Part shown: positions 32,419-45,384 of the stretch, piece by piece | Layout: every line of letters begins with the position of its first letter | Numbering within the stretch: position 1 is the stretch's first letter | Assembly (NCBI GenBank): GCA_029747015.1 | Contig: JAKOGI010002223.1 | Coordinates: 1-64,000, forward strand | Length of the DNA stretch: 64,000 nt | Origin: Carnegiea gigantea | Lineage: Eukaryota; Streptophyta; Magnoliopsida; Caryophyllales; Cactaceae | Direction of reading: 5' to 3' | Made by a program: the position numbers and the translations under genes | Notes under the pieces: model-generated | What the model saw: only the letters and a program-made list of their open reading frames with translations | What the model was told of the DNA's origin: nothing | The model's database searches: none

Positions 32419-35400
32419 TAAGTTAATTATAATCTACGCTATTACATTGAAAATCTTAATTTAATAATTTTAACATTTATATGATCTAATCACTATAGTT
32501 AAGGCTAAAAACTATTAAGTAATAAAAAATTTAAAATCTCTCTATATTTCGCATGAATTACTAGATACGTTTTAATAATTTTTTTAAATATATGACTATA
32601 GATTTACGAAAACTCAAAAAATAAACCATGCATCATATGGGGACAAAAATACTGATATATAAAGTAAAATCGGGCATGCTAATGTGAAGAAATTAGAAAG
32701 TAATAAAAGAAAAATTACACAGTAATGCCAATAGGTAAATGAAACTGGCACAATGCACTGAAAGAAAAGTGCACACATCCCTCCCCTTTTCCCTATACAT
32801 AAAACACAAAACTTGAAAAAAGTGTATGCTTTGTTTTGTTTTTAATTTTGTTAAATTTTAACAACTGCTTTGCATTGTAGGCATTGGAGGGTGAACTTAA
32901 TTTATTTTTGATAATAACTTATTATTTATAAGGTAGATGTAGTATTTGTAATTTATGTTTCTGTAATTAATTTATGGAATATTGCGATAATTTATTTAGC
33001 AATATACATGTATAAACTAAATGGGCTGAGATGATGTGGCATGTATTAGCTGAATAGAGAATGCCGACAAGTCCATACTTAATATTTGACTGTAATGTTT
33101 CAAATATATGTTTAGAGTTAATAATTCTCTAATTTTGAAAGATTGTGAAGGTGGAGATTTTAGAGTTGGGGATGAATGTGCAGCAGGTCTAGAGTTGTTT
33201 TACAGGGGGTACTTTTGAATTGATGGGTTTAACTGCACCATTACGGCTAGAATGTGAGTCTTTTTTTTCCCCCTTTTGGATCAAATGACTTCTTGCATTT
33301 TATTTTTTTTGGGGTGATTTAATGGATTGTGATGCGGAGTACACATCAAACTGTCGGCACATTTTTTTGTTTGTCTGACAAATACCATAGCTTCATACTC
33401 ATCCTCTCCAAGTTCATCAAAATCACCGTCACAACCTGTGCATTCTTTAGTAGATCTTTAGAAACTTGAAGTCTCTCTATCTTTGTTCCAGTTTGACTTT
33501 GGCTCCTCCTGTTACATTTGACTCATTAATGATGGTCCAGTATCTAGAAAGGGTAGTGGTGACTGCTAAGTATATTGGAATGCCTCTCTTAACATGTTTC
33601 CATAAACTAACCCAATATAGGCAATCATCATAAGACATTAAGGGAAATTGTCTTTTACAATCACCTAGACTACCAAATATAACCCCAAACGTAAGTCAAT
33701 CATTAAGTCTACCTTTATAAGCTCAACCTTTACCTCCGTATGGAGATCTCGCATTTACTTATCAATATCAACATCCTGATTCTCGACCCTACAACCTTCA
33801 TACAGAACAAACAAAACCTATTTATCCTTCAATTTACAAACAAAAATATTCACTTTCAATTTAAAAATCTAATTAACCTCGCTAATATAGAATAATCAAT
33901 ATTATGTCATTACATATATGCGAAATTACAATAAATTCCTAATCCCAATGGAACCCATGGAACAACTGAATTATTTAAATTAACCCATATTTCTAAAAGT
34001 CCCTAAACAATAGAACAAATCCATAAGGCCAATTTTGGTTTCCACCAATCTGACATGCAAATAGAAATAAAATATATTATTTAAAAGTAACTATGATAAT
34101 CAACCCCAAACCTCAATTTTTTTAATAATATATGCTTAATCACTCACATGTTATATCTAACTAATACCTTTGACAAAAAAGCAGTTAACAAATTATAGAT
34201 TTGAACAAACACTATTTCTAAACCTCCAAATGAGAGAATTAAGTTCTAGTCCCTATTGTTGTATAAAAATACAACCCAATTAGTCACCTTTTTCTAGAAA
34301 AAGGTCATGTTTTGCAAAAAATTAAGAAAATTACACAAATAGAAGAAAGCAAGATATCTTTTACCATCGAGCTTTTCCATTGATCTTCTTTCCTTGACTG
34401 ATTATGATGTTGTTAGTGAAGTGGGGACATTTGAACTCATTTTTCAGCCAGAATTTCATCTCCACAGATAACATTCTTCACAAGTATAACAATTGGTGCA
34501 GGATGAAATTCTAAACAACATGCTTTAAAGTATGACAAGATTCACAGTGGGCTAGCGTGTTTTTGCCTAAGTAGGAAGATATGAATGTGGGCTTCAAAGG
34601 CGAAAGAGATGTTTTTACTCTCATTTGCTAGTTAGTTAGAGGGAAATTGTACGGTTTTTCTTTTTCTTTAAATTTTATTCATTGTTAGATTTCTTCACAT
34701 AGGATAGCAAGTTAGTGAGGGCGTTTACACCCATCTATGATGTCATGTCACTTTTATGTTAGGATTCCCAATTTTTTGGCGAAATTTAGTTCACATAAAT
34801 ATTAACCTAAACCTTGAGGAGCCCAAAGATATTTATCCAAAATAATTGGATTGTATAAATATTTACCCAAATTTGCATGGATCCAGCAGCAAATTTTTTT
34901 ATGATGTGTTGTTTGTTTGAAATAATTGTTATACGTGTCATATTTGTCTTTAACGATCATGTTGCTGAATATGGTATACGCTTTACTTACTTTTCCCAAT
35001 GTTTTTAGCTTCCAAAAACAAGTAGGGCGTTGAGTTGTTGATTTTCGTGTGTGAAGAATTCTAGATGCTAACTCAACATCATTTCTAGCATGCTCTTAAT
35101 GTGCTACAAACAACTTATGTTTTGACAACTAGGGATATGAGATTAATTTTACAAGTGTTATCTAGTGCAAATGTTTTCCATATGTGGGATAATATCTCAA
35201 TGTTAAAATATCCTCCATTAACAGTGAAGTGCGCTTTTAGTGCTCATCCTTTCAATAGATTGTCAAATAATGGTAATAAATTAATGATGTTTATGTCATT
35301 AGTTGACCTTGCTCAGTTAAAAAAAAAAAAAAAACTAAATGCCAATCCAGGTGTTGAATTTTGCAAGAGCTTCAAGCACAATTGTTGTCTAGACATGGTA

Positions 35401-35954
35401 CCCTCCTTTATACATTTCCATACTGCTGGACATATCTCATTCTAAATGCATGCTACTAATAATGCCAAACATACTAGAAAACGCCATGTCTTTTTGCAAT
35501 GTGAATGAGTCTTTGCGTGCCCTCAACAGCTTTATCAATAACAACATCAAGATCAAACTTAGGATGTTGGCCCAAAAAGCTAGACATGTCACATGTGTAG
35601 ACCACGTATACGGAATTGCTGTTTAGGAATGATTACCCTTGTTTACTTGGATGATATTCAAATGAGAGCTGAATGAACATTTAAACAAAAGAAACAAGTA
35701 TGCTAAAGATGATATAGTACAATGACTTTAACTGATTCACATGTTTGATACGAGTAATCATTTCATGTGGTGAAGAGTTGTCATTACAGAGTCAATATTC
35801 AAGAAAAATTATCGTACAAACATGATGTGACTACCGAGTTTACATATGCATGAATAGGTTGTCAACCTTATAGCAAAAGGACCTAAATTATTATGTTAGA
35901 AGGAATTGTCAAAACTGGCTGGTGAACTCCAATTAATAATAAAATTCATTATTA
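32419..35954. other. Intergenic sequence without recognised genes
   Basis: AT-rich. The longest frame (35101-35445, plus) resembles no family known to me and contains a poly-A-encoded Lys run. Decayed transposon or gene pieces may be present but cannot be supported by eye. Confidence 0.5.
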
Positions 35955-36390
35955 GGGCCGTGTTCGACAATAGTGCTTTGAGTAGCGTTTAATATTTTCA
36001 CCAAGTCAATATACTAATCCGTTAATTTTTAGTGTTCCTTAACCTAGTGTTTTAACTAGCGTTTCATACAGCGTTCAGCGTTTTAGGCAGCATTTCTGAA
36101 AAACTAAGAATATTAATGTTTAGCATTTAGAAGTAACATTCCATATTTTTTTTACCAAAAAATATTCTTCGAAAATTTTATATTTGAAAATTATCTATAC
36201 CCATTTAAGTCAATTTACATTAATCAACTAACCCAACAGCTAAATTTACCAAACAAATTCATTTCAACTGCTTATCTAAACAGTTATCTGCTAACAGCTA
36301 AATTAAAAACCCTAACACCTATCTAAATAACTATCCGCAATCTGAACAGCTATTCGCTACCTAAAAAGCTAATTTTGCCAAACATGACCT
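35955..36390. mobile_element. MITE-like element with imperfect TIRs
   Basis: The left end GGGCCGTGTTCGACAA and the inverted right end AGGTCATGTTTGGCAAAA match at most positions. The interior is AT-rich with repeated AGCGTTT/CAGCGTT and ACAGCTA motifs, and there is no coding. A TSD is not clear (ATTATTA versus AGTAATA). Confidence 0.55.
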
Positions 36391-36447
36391 AGTAATAAAC
36401 TCATTGAAGTACAAATTAGGAAAATATATTAATCATAATAAATAATA

Positions 36448-36630
36448 CTCCATCCATCCCATATTCATAATCAAATTTGAAAAGTGCGAAATTAAGTATT
36501 AAGTGCATTTACATTGTTTAACTAAGTTTCAACCAACAAAAATGATGTTCAATTTTTTTAGAAAGAAACTTAGACAACAATAAGGGACTAGAAAAATAGA
36601 TATTTTTGACAATGAATATAAAATGGAGGG
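36448..36630. mobile_element. Stowaway-like MITE
   Basis: The left end CTCCATCCATCCCATATT, preceded by TA, and the right end ATATAAAATGGAGGG form the CTCC[CA]TCC-type TIR of Stowaway (Tc1/Mariner) MITEs. The length of ~183 bp is normal. The right TA is not intact, so the copy is degenerate. Confidence 0.7.
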
Positions 36631-36837
36631 CATGCTAAGAACATGTGCAAAGTGTGCATGTTTTTTGGATCGTAAGTGAAAGCCTTCCCTTCTACGTCAT
36701 CCTATGATCCTACCTTTTTGGCTCTCACCTCTACAATGCAAGACTTACTAATTTCTATCACCAAACAAAATAATTCTCATGAAGACCACATAAATATATT
36801 TAATTAATTTTACCCTTTTGTTTCGTATTATTATTTG

Positions 36838-37794
36838 ATTGAATGATTCAAACTTGTAATGCTGATAGCAAACGATAAAAGATCAACCCACCTTTCAATC
36901 TTATAAAACCTAAGGACCAAATCTTGAATTAAAGGGAAGACACAAATTCACCGCTCTCCAAGAGAGATAAAGAAAATTGAGATTTTTGTAGAGAGAAAAT
37001 AAACAATAAGCTTTTCAATTCATTAATCCAAGTCTGAATATATTACAAGAAATCAAGCCATTAAATATTAGAGTACCCCCTTACCCAAACTTTGTACTAA
37101 CCAATAGAATTACAAAGAAATTCACTAATGAAATTCTAGCTAGTTGTATAATTAAAAGGGGAACTACTAGAATGAAAGTTGAGCTGAAATTTGCTACACA
37201 TGCGCTAGCTCGATGGTATCAACCATCATCCCAAGTGAATGCATTTGGGGGTGATATTTTTAGGGAAAAGCTTCTACAAGTGTCCATCAACTTCATATGA
37301 AAGTTCAGCCTCTAAATCATCCATTCGGTGGCTCAATTAAGTTCTTAATTAAAACCGTGTAAATCTAGACCTGTACTGACTCTTGTTCAGTTAAAGCTCC
37401 ATATCTCACTCAATGCTTAAAATTTGAAGGTGATCCAAAGCTTGCTTGAAAATTAACATATGGGGCTATCCATTCATATGTAGTTTTGAAAGAGCAAATT
37501 CTTATTTTTCATTCAAAACTAAGCTAGACATTAAGGGAAGATATCTTGCACAGAATATGAAAATTAATTAAAGAAATGGCTGTAGAGAAGAAAATAGCTA
37601 AGTTCCTTATTTAAGGCTACTAATTACCCAACCACCTTTCATACACTTACTTAGGCTACTTCAAATATCCCAGGACAACAATGACCATAGATGACCAAGT
37701 ACTTGAGCCCCATTTCCTATAGTCATTATTGTTTCCACTTGATCATGACGTTTGCTTGAGGAGTAGATCGAACCTTGTAGTTTGCTTTACATCA
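36838..37794 (-). repeat. 3' LTR of the chromovirus-like element (truncated)
   Basis: It matches 55228-56080 plus 63024-63126. On the minus strand it begins TGATGTAAAGCAAACTAC right after the PPT. The far end, present in the other copy at 55073-55227, is missing here. Confidence 0.75.
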
Positions 37795-37810
37795 ACCTCC
37801 CCCTCTCCCA
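37795..37810 (-). other. Polypurine tract of the chromovirus-like element
   Basis: The minus strand reads TGGGAGAGGGGGAGGT immediately before the LTR. Confidence 0.8.
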
Positions 37811-38900
37811 TTAAAGAGTATTTGCTATCAAATCTTTATTGTGCTCATTGTCACCCTCAATGTAAGGAGTAAGATCTCCAGCATTAAAGGTGGCAGATGT
37901 ATACAGGTCTTTTGAAAGCTCTATCTTATAGGCATTCTCTCCCACCTTTTGAACCACTTTATAAAGGCCATCTCCCCTAGCCATCAGCTTGTTCTTCCTC
38001 CTTAGGGAAGCCATACAAGATTCCCTAGCTTAAACTCAAGGAGAGTATGGTTCTTGTTGGCTTTAACTTTGTATTGCTCATTCACTTTCTTAATTTGTTC
38101 CCTTACTTGCTCATAGAGCCTCTTTATTTCCTTAACTCTTGCTTTGGCCTTAAAGCTTACCTTGGATTTTTGAGGAATGAGAATAAGATCAATAGGAGTA
38201 AGAGGATTATGACCATAGCATACCTCAACAGAAGAATGGGGGGTAGCATAGGAAGGAGCACGATTGTAAGCAAACTCAGCATGAGAAAGTTTGACATCCC
38301 AGTCCGTCAAACTTTTACTCACCATACTCCTTAGGTTGTGAGAGTTCAATTTGTCACTTCTATTTGTCCATCAGTTTGAGGGTGGCAAGTAGTGCTAAAA
38401 AGCAACTTAGTCCCCATTAGTCTCCATAGGCATCCCCAAAAATACAATAGAAATTTGGTGTCCCTATTTGAGACAATGGTTCTTGGAATACCATGAAACT
38501 TCACAATTTCTCGAAAGAAGAGATCCACAATGTAAGTAGCATCATTACTCTTGTAGCAAGCAATGAAGTGAGCGGCCTTAGAGAATCCATCCACTACTAC
38601 CATAATAGCATCCTTTCACCCAGCAATCCTTAGGAGGGCCATAATGAAGGTTATGCTAATATCATCCCAACGCCTTGTAAGAACTGAAAATGAGGTGTAG
38701 AGGCCTTGATGGAAGTCACTTTTAGCCATGTAGCAAATGTTGCACCTTTTGATCACCTTATGGACATCCCCACCCATCTTGGGCAAATAAAAGTGCTCCT
38801 TGAGTATTTCAAGGATTTTGTTGATTCCAAAATGACCAACTAAGTCTACCCATGAGCTTCTTTGATAATTAAGCCCCTTAAAGGACTCTTGGAGATACAA
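37811..38900 (-). pseudogene. Integrase of the chromovirus-like element
   Basis: The zinc-binding part has GHFGINKILEILKEHFYLP and CNICYMAKSDFHQGLY. The core has [19 protein letters not shown] (first Asp), IVSNRDTKF (normally SDRD, so the second catalytic Asp is Asn here) and [13 protein letters not shown] (Glu kept). The C-terminal part has EFAYNRAPSYAT, FKLGNLVWLP and, in another frame, GDGLYKVVQKVGENAYKI and FNAGDLTPYIE. At least three stops or frame changes break it. Confidence 0.88.
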
Positions 38901-39746
38901 AGTTTGTTACCCTTAAAGAAAAAACTGTCTTGTAAAGTGAAGGAGCCAAAGGTGGAAGGATTCTCCACCACTTCCTTGAAGTCTTCATCCTCCTTGTATG
39001 AAGCTTTGATTGAAGGGAACCTAAGGACCTTGGCCTCAAGCACCAAGAGTAGAACATACCTCTTTGACAATGTATTGGCCACAACAATCTCTTTCCTACT
39101 CAGGTGTTTGTAAGAAAAGGTGAAAGATTAAAGGAATTCAACCCACTTAGAATGTCTCGTGTTCAATTTCTGTTGACCATTCTATAGGACTATGCCTTAT
39201 ATCTGAAGGAAACACAAAGGGCCTGGGGTTGAGATAATAACTCCAATATTTCAAGGCCCTAACAATAGGAAAGATTTTTTTGTCATAAGTACAGTAATTA
39301 AGTCTTGAGCCAGTCAACGTTTCACTAAAAAATGCTAGAGGGTGCTTAGCGTGAGTGAGAACTGCTCTTATTCCAACCCCCACTAGCACGACACTCAACT
39401 TCAAATAAGAGCTCAAAGTTGGGAAGAGCTAAAATAGGAGCCAAACATAGCTTATGTTTGATTGCTTCAAAGGCCCTTTAAGGGACCTTTATCCATTCAA
39501 AACTTCCATTCTTCGTGCACTTGATCAAGGGAGCCATAATGCAGCTTAAGCCTTTGATGAACCAGCAGTAGAAAAAGGCTAGCCCATGGAAGCTTTGAAC
39601 TTTTGTGATGGCGATTGGGATGGCTAACTCTTGATAGCTTCAATGTTGGATTCATCAATTTGAATTCCCTCTCCGGACATACCTAACAAAAACAACTTAA
39701 GGGAATGAATAGTTCACACTTCTCAAGCTTAACATATAACATTTGT
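38901..39746 (-). pseudogene. RNase H and end of RT of the chromovirus-like element
   Basis: RNase H is visible as [20 protein letters not shown] and SRLNYCTYDKKIFPIVRAL; the first catalytic Asp region lies at a frameshift near 39380. A linker with [18 protein letters not shown] follows. Upstream, 39420-39746 is heavily decayed but still shows KLEKCELFIP-type RT sequence up to the insertion boundary. Confidence 0.78.
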
Positions 39747-42666
39747 TGCGTCACGTGTAATAGCTAAAGAATTTTGTTTAGAATTAGTTACTGAGGTTAT
39801 AATTTTATTAGCTATATTTTATTACATTAGATATGTTGGTCTAAGTTCTTACATGTTAATTAAGTATGTTAGTTTATGTGAATTAGTTTTTGTAATTTCC
39901 CCAAATTATTACCTAATTATATGAAGTCTATAAGTTAGCTACAATGAAGCCAAGGCATAGTTATGTGAGAATAGCGAGGTTGATATGCTATTTGAAATTA
40001 GACTCAATTAGGCTTGGCATAATTAGACCAACTTATTGTGGTTTAGTGATTGAAGAAAAAGAGAGAAAAAGAAAAAAAGGCAATGGAAAAGAGCCTACTG
40101 GCTATGAAATCACGACACCACACCACACCAACCTTCTTCTTGAAACACCACTCACTTTCACTCCACCATTCCACCACTACTCTCTACCATTTAAGAGAGA
40201 GAAAGAGAGTGAGGATTAGAGAGGGCGGGAGAGTAGTTGTAGCAGTAGCAGCTACAAGAGGTGGAAAGATGAGGAACAGGTCATAACACTGGCAATAATA
40301 ATAGAATAGAGGGAGGCGAAGGCAGGTGGTGCAGCAGCAACATGGGTGGAAGAAGACCCAACGCATGATCCAAATCGCCCCATTAACCCAGAAGTTGGGT
40401 CCTTTAGCTTCTATTTAAGGTGGGTGATTCTTGATTACCAAATTCAGTAATTAATTTTCAAGGTTTTCTAAGTTGGCCATGAAAGCTTGATTATGTTCTT
40501 GGGTTGAAATTATGGTTAATTGGGTAATTCTTGGAAGAAGGAGGATTAAATGACTTGATTGAGATAATTGGGTTGAAATTGAGATTGTTTTTAGGTTATT
40601 AGGTAGGCGATGCTGTGAATAGGGAGCTCGCGTTGAGTGTAAAATTGATGAGTTCATGAAGTGTATTTGTCATGATTTTAATTCTATTTCGTCAATTGAT
40701 TAATGCCCAAACATGGTTGTAACATTAATGTCAATTGATTTTAATTTTGTTGTTGCTCTTAGGCCATGCTTGCTCTATTTTACCTAGAAGTTAAGCGGGA
40801 AATAGGGAAGTCAGTTGAACAATTCAGCGAATCGGTTTAGTAATGAATCGAGTTTGTGAACTAAGCAGCGACTTACCCCTGTTCTGCCTTATCCTAGCTA
40901 GAGCTTACCTGCCTTGTTTTGTAGTGTCCAGGGTTGTGAACGTGCCGCATTATGACCCAAGGACATTGAATGAATTTGTAGAACTGTTCGGTTGATTGAA
41001 TTGTTGTCTGAATGTTAAATTATTACCTTTTTTAATTAATAAAGCGTCGTGTAAAGATTGTGAGCATGTTTTAAAGGTTTCATTTCCTACAAACTTTGAA
41101 CAAATTTAGCACATCAGTAATCATGTGGTTGATTTGCAGAACCAAACTATTATGTTCTTTTAGATAAAGCTAATTATGAGTACATTGCAAACTGGCGACT
41201 TTTGAAATGAGTTTTAATAGCCCTTTTTATGTGAAGTTGGAAGTTTACTTGACTGATAACTCGATTACAGGTTTTTTATATTAAGTTGAACATGTGTTAT
41301 CCTTTCAAAAGTCAGCTTTTATCATTATTAAGGCTTTGTTAGCCTTCTTGAAAATGGAAATGCCATTGTGGTGATAAATTGGAATCTTAATGTCAAGTGT
41401 GCTTGAAAGCGAATTGCATTCAAGATATTTTAGGCTAGGACAATAGTGCTAATATAGAGGACTTGGTGTCGGGAGTAGACTTAGCATCCAAAATTGGAGT
41501 AAAAATCCTATTTATCATTACCCTGACGAGGATAAGAGTTCGTTGACTTTGGGAGGCCCGGTGGATAAAAATGTTGTGAGTTGTGGCATCACCTAACGAG
41601 AGCACTAACATGTGAATACAATGCCCTGAAAGTGATTTTGTCACCATTATTAGTTAAAAACTTCTCGATTCCGATTCATGCCGATGGAAATATTTGAAAA
41701 GTGCATGAACTATTTGAAAAGGGTTCTTATCAAATTACAAATAAAATTCTTTAGCGAGAAGACAATTTATAAAGAATTAACTTAATTTATAGAGCTTTGT
41801 ATTCACTTTGTATGCCATTTCGTTTTCTTACTAAAAGAAGTCAAGTGGTAGATTTTTGTGGAATGCTTAGATGTTAAATGTGTAACCATAAGTTAAATAG
41901 CCTATCAATCTCAACGAGTTGGATGAATTGAAGGATGATTTAGTTTTGGGACCTTGTACGGCTAATATGTTAATTAAAAAAATATAATTTCTCTATATTT
42001 GTTACTTATTGGTAATGTATGCAACTGTTTGTTTTCTTAGGTTTCAGCATCATTCACTGAACGTGTAGTAGTTCACTCCCCTCTCTATTTTCCTTTTCGC
42101 CCAGGTTCTTGAAAAGATAGATTAAAGTCCTCGATTCAGCTAAATCGAGTCGGAACCTTCATTTTTGCTTTGAAAAGGGAATCATATATATGTATACCTA
42201 GATTCATGAATTTAATGATGTAACGTGATGTATTCGTAAGTTCATGAGTATAAGTAAGTTAATTACTATAGTTCATGTAATGCACATTATGTAATGGTTG
42301 CTCTCAATGGCCATGTGAGCTAACCATCTAGTAGGATACTCATCTTCTAGAGGTTCAGTAAATAGTTTCAGGATATAAACACCAGTACTCCAGACATATA
42401 ATCCGTCTAGTTATGCTTTTCAGTTCCTTCTTTTATTTTATTTAAGCTTACAATTTGTGTACTCTGTGCATGTGATCAGTAGAGTTTGGTCTCCAGTGTG
42501 CAGCCGTCAAGCTTAGTTAGATTTGCCCTTTACGTTTTTCTTTATTATGGTACCTAATGTAAGGATAAAAGCCTAAGGTATGGTCGATTTTTAGGTGGAA
42601 CTCTGTCCGTTTTATTCTAAGAATTTTAAAAATCGTTGATACTTATAGCCATAGGGGATATAGGTG
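39747..42666 (+). mobile_element. LTR-like insertion in RT (probable solo LTR, ~2.9 kb)
   Basis: RT coding stops at CATTTGT (39746) and resumes near TTTCATCAAGAC (42667). The insert has no coding sequence. It has a CT-rich block (~40110-40190), a TATA-like TATTTAAGG (40412), an AT-rich remainder and an end with a TAAGGATAAAAGCC block, an organisation like long Tekay/Del-type LTRs. TG...CA ends are not clean and the TSD is ambiguous (TGTT at each side), so ends may be off by a few bases. Confidence 0.5.
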
Positions 42667-43489
42667 TTTCATCAAGACTCGGAGCACTTAAAAGAGATGT
42701 TCCACCTGAGATGCCTCATCATGGCTATACACCAAGATATCCTCAAAATACACCACTATAAACTTTCCAATGAAACGTCTTAGAGCCTCATAAAAGTGCT
42801 AGGAGCATGAGACAGACTAAAATCCATCGCAAGCCATTCATTTAACCCATGTTTAGTCTTAAAAGTAGTTTTATATTTATCTCATTCTTTCATCCTAATT
42901 TGGTGGTAACTAATCCTAAGGTCAATCTTTGAAAAACCTTGGACCTATGTAACACATCAATTATATCATCCAATTGAGAAATGGGAAATATTGATGGTAA
43001 TGTTGTTTATAGATTTAGATTCAATAGATATGCCAAGTCCTATCTTTCTTAGGTGCCAAAAGGGCGGGAATTGAATATGGATTCAAGCTCTCTCTAATAT
43101 ACCCATGGTAAAGCAACTCTTAGACTTGTCTTTCAAGCTTTCTTTAACTTATTAGGATTATACCTATAAGACGGTTTGTTTGGCAAAGGAGCACTAGATA
43201 GGAGATTAACTTAGTGTTCGATTTCCTCTAAAAGGAGAGAGCCTAGTAGGTTAAATCGTTGTGAAATGCATTAGCAAACTCTCTCAAGAGTGATTGAACT
43301 AGATCATGTATAAGTTTCACTTCCTCACCTTTATTTGATTCCACCATGACTAAGGAAAATGGAGGCTTGTTCCTACTTGGCTCTCTTTACTCGTGTTTCA
43401 CTCATGTAGAGGCTTTCCTCACTTCCTTTCCTCAATTTAAATTTGAGAAGCTTATATATGTTGGGGGGTAATGGGGTCAAAGTAAGACT
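42667..43489 (-). pseudogene. Reverse transcriptase of the chromovirus-like element (N-terminal and central part)
   Basis: The minus strand encodes GKFIVVYFEDILVYSHDE around 42720-42775; the catalytic box reads FED where FDD is usual, so one catalytic Asp is changed to Glu. Sequence up to 43489 aligns in character with the earlier RT motifs but is scattered with stops. It is joined across 43490-51971 to the protease-RT linker. Confidence 0.75.
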
Positions 43490-43494
43490 AGACC
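43490..43494. repeat. Left TSD (AGACC) of the gag-only element
   Basis: AGACC at 43490-43494 is repeated at 51967-51971, just outside the first and third LTRs. Confidence 0.88.
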
Positions 43495-45178
43495 TGATCT
43501 ATCCCCCAAGGGATAATGCTAAAACTTAAATTAAGAGTGAAAGCTTAAAACTAAGAGAGAATACAATCAAAGGAAAATCAATAAAAGTGGGACGTTAGAG
43601 GCTGGTTGTGAGGCAGCAACAATGTGAGGTAGGGATGGAATTTAGAATCAAAGGATTCTAAGTGGGAAAAGGAAAAGGAACTTGAAGTATCTTCAAAGAA
43701 TTAAATGAAAACAAAGCTAGAAAGCAAGAATACAAGGATTTGCAATCTGAAAACTAGCTTAGTAATCTTCAAACCCGTGTAGATAAATAAGGTAGATGGA
43801 TAGAACTAAACCTTTGTTTGGATACAGAAACACCACCAAATGAAGGTTTAGGGCCCTTAAACTTGATTAAGATATAGAAACACCACTTAAACCAGTTTAA
43901 GACTGCACTTGAACACCACCTTAACTGGCCTAGTTAAGGATAAGCAAGCTTAGTATTTGAATGTGCCTAAGCACGAAAGCACAAATGCTCTTAAAGGGTT
44001 TTGATTCAATTCTGATTGATTTTTTACAAGAGGTGGTGTGTTTGCTTTTAATACAAGCCTAGCATGCAAGTAAGCAAGCAAACAAGCACCTAGACCTCAC
44101 CCTCCTAGTGAGGAAAGGTATTAACTAAGCTAATACATACGGTTTAGAGCTAACCGTGGACAAAGCGTATTAAGCTAATCTAAATACATCCAAAGCATTA
44201 AGGAAAGCAAGACTAATGTTTATTACATAGTAATCAACTCATACTTAAGCTTAAACAACTAGAATGCTAGCTGAAATGCAATTGGCCAGCCGTAAAGCAA
44301 AGTTTCTTGTCGGCCATCCAATGAGCTTCAAGGGACATGTCTAGCTGCCTTTGCTTCCCATTGGTTACTCTTCTCAAGGCAAACACCTTTTGCAGCTGAT
44401 GATTGGCCTTCTAGATGGCTTGGGATGTGTTCCACTCAGCATTGGAAGGGAGGAAACCCTTTGGAGAAGGAAAACAAACTATTGTTGTCAAACCGGGTTC
44501 ACAAGCAGAATTGAGCTGGTTTTGCAACCAATTTTATCCTTAGCAAAAGTGAGTATGATTCTGTTTTCAGACCATGGGAGGAACCCTTCGGGTGTGTAAA
44601 AACCCCCCAACAAATAAATCAAGGTTAAACCGTGTTTAAGTAGGTTAATTATACTAAAACATTTAACCGCGCAGTTTTGGACCAAAACTGGCAGGTTTGA
44701 TAAAATGACTTGATCTCTTTACTTCGTCTAGGTATGATTGGAATTCAATACTTGGACCTGAAAGTAGACATCTTGGGGATTCCAAAAAGGTAAAAATCCA
44801 AGACTTAAACCACCATTAAACTTAAGAAATCACATACCCAAAACCGGGTACATTCTGGTTTTGTTGGGCAGTTTGGACACCTTGGGTTTATTTGCTAATT
44901 TGAATGGGTAAATGAAGTCCAAATGGGATGAAACTTGTTTTGGTGCAAAGCTAACTTCCTGAAATTCAATCGCAATGAAAAATATTAGACTTAAACCTCA
45001 ATAAGGTTTAAGTAATTAAGCACTCAAAAACGGGTTGGCTGCTGGAATTAAACCCATGACCTGCAGTTTTAATGCTTAAACAAAATAAGGATGATTTATT
45101 CATCCTTTAGTCACCAAAATGAAATTAACTAGCTTGATTTGATTTTTTAAATCAAGGGGCATGGAGGTATCTCTATCA
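43495..45178 (-). repeat. LTR 1 of the gag-only element
   Basis: It runs from TGATCTATCCCCCAAGGG to CTCTATCA on the plus strand. Its outer end differs from TGTATCTCCC of the other two. Acts as the 3' LTR in element orientation. Confidence 0.87.
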
Positions 45179-45191
45179 TCCTCCCCTTGTT
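45179..45191 (-). other. Polypurine tract, internal copy 1
   Basis: The minus strand reads AACAAGGGGAGGA directly before the LTR start TGATAGAG. The same tract is found at 48582-48594 for copy 2. Confidence 0.8.
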
Positions 45192-45384
45192 GAAAAGGAT
45201 TTGTCCATAAATCAGATTAGGTAATTACCTTCCCTTCTTGCTTTAGTTTTGGTTGGAACAAAATCAGCCAATCAAACAAGTCTCCCTTGAACTTAGAGAC
45301 TCTTTTCTTTTCTTTCCCCTGGCTAATTTGAGTGTTGCACGTAGGGGACTTCTTGGATTTGCTTTGAACCATTTCCTCACATGT

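Noticed and set aside
35101..35445. 114-codon plus-strand ORF
   Set aside because: No recognisable motif, contains a Lys run from poly-A and lies in AT-rich DNA.
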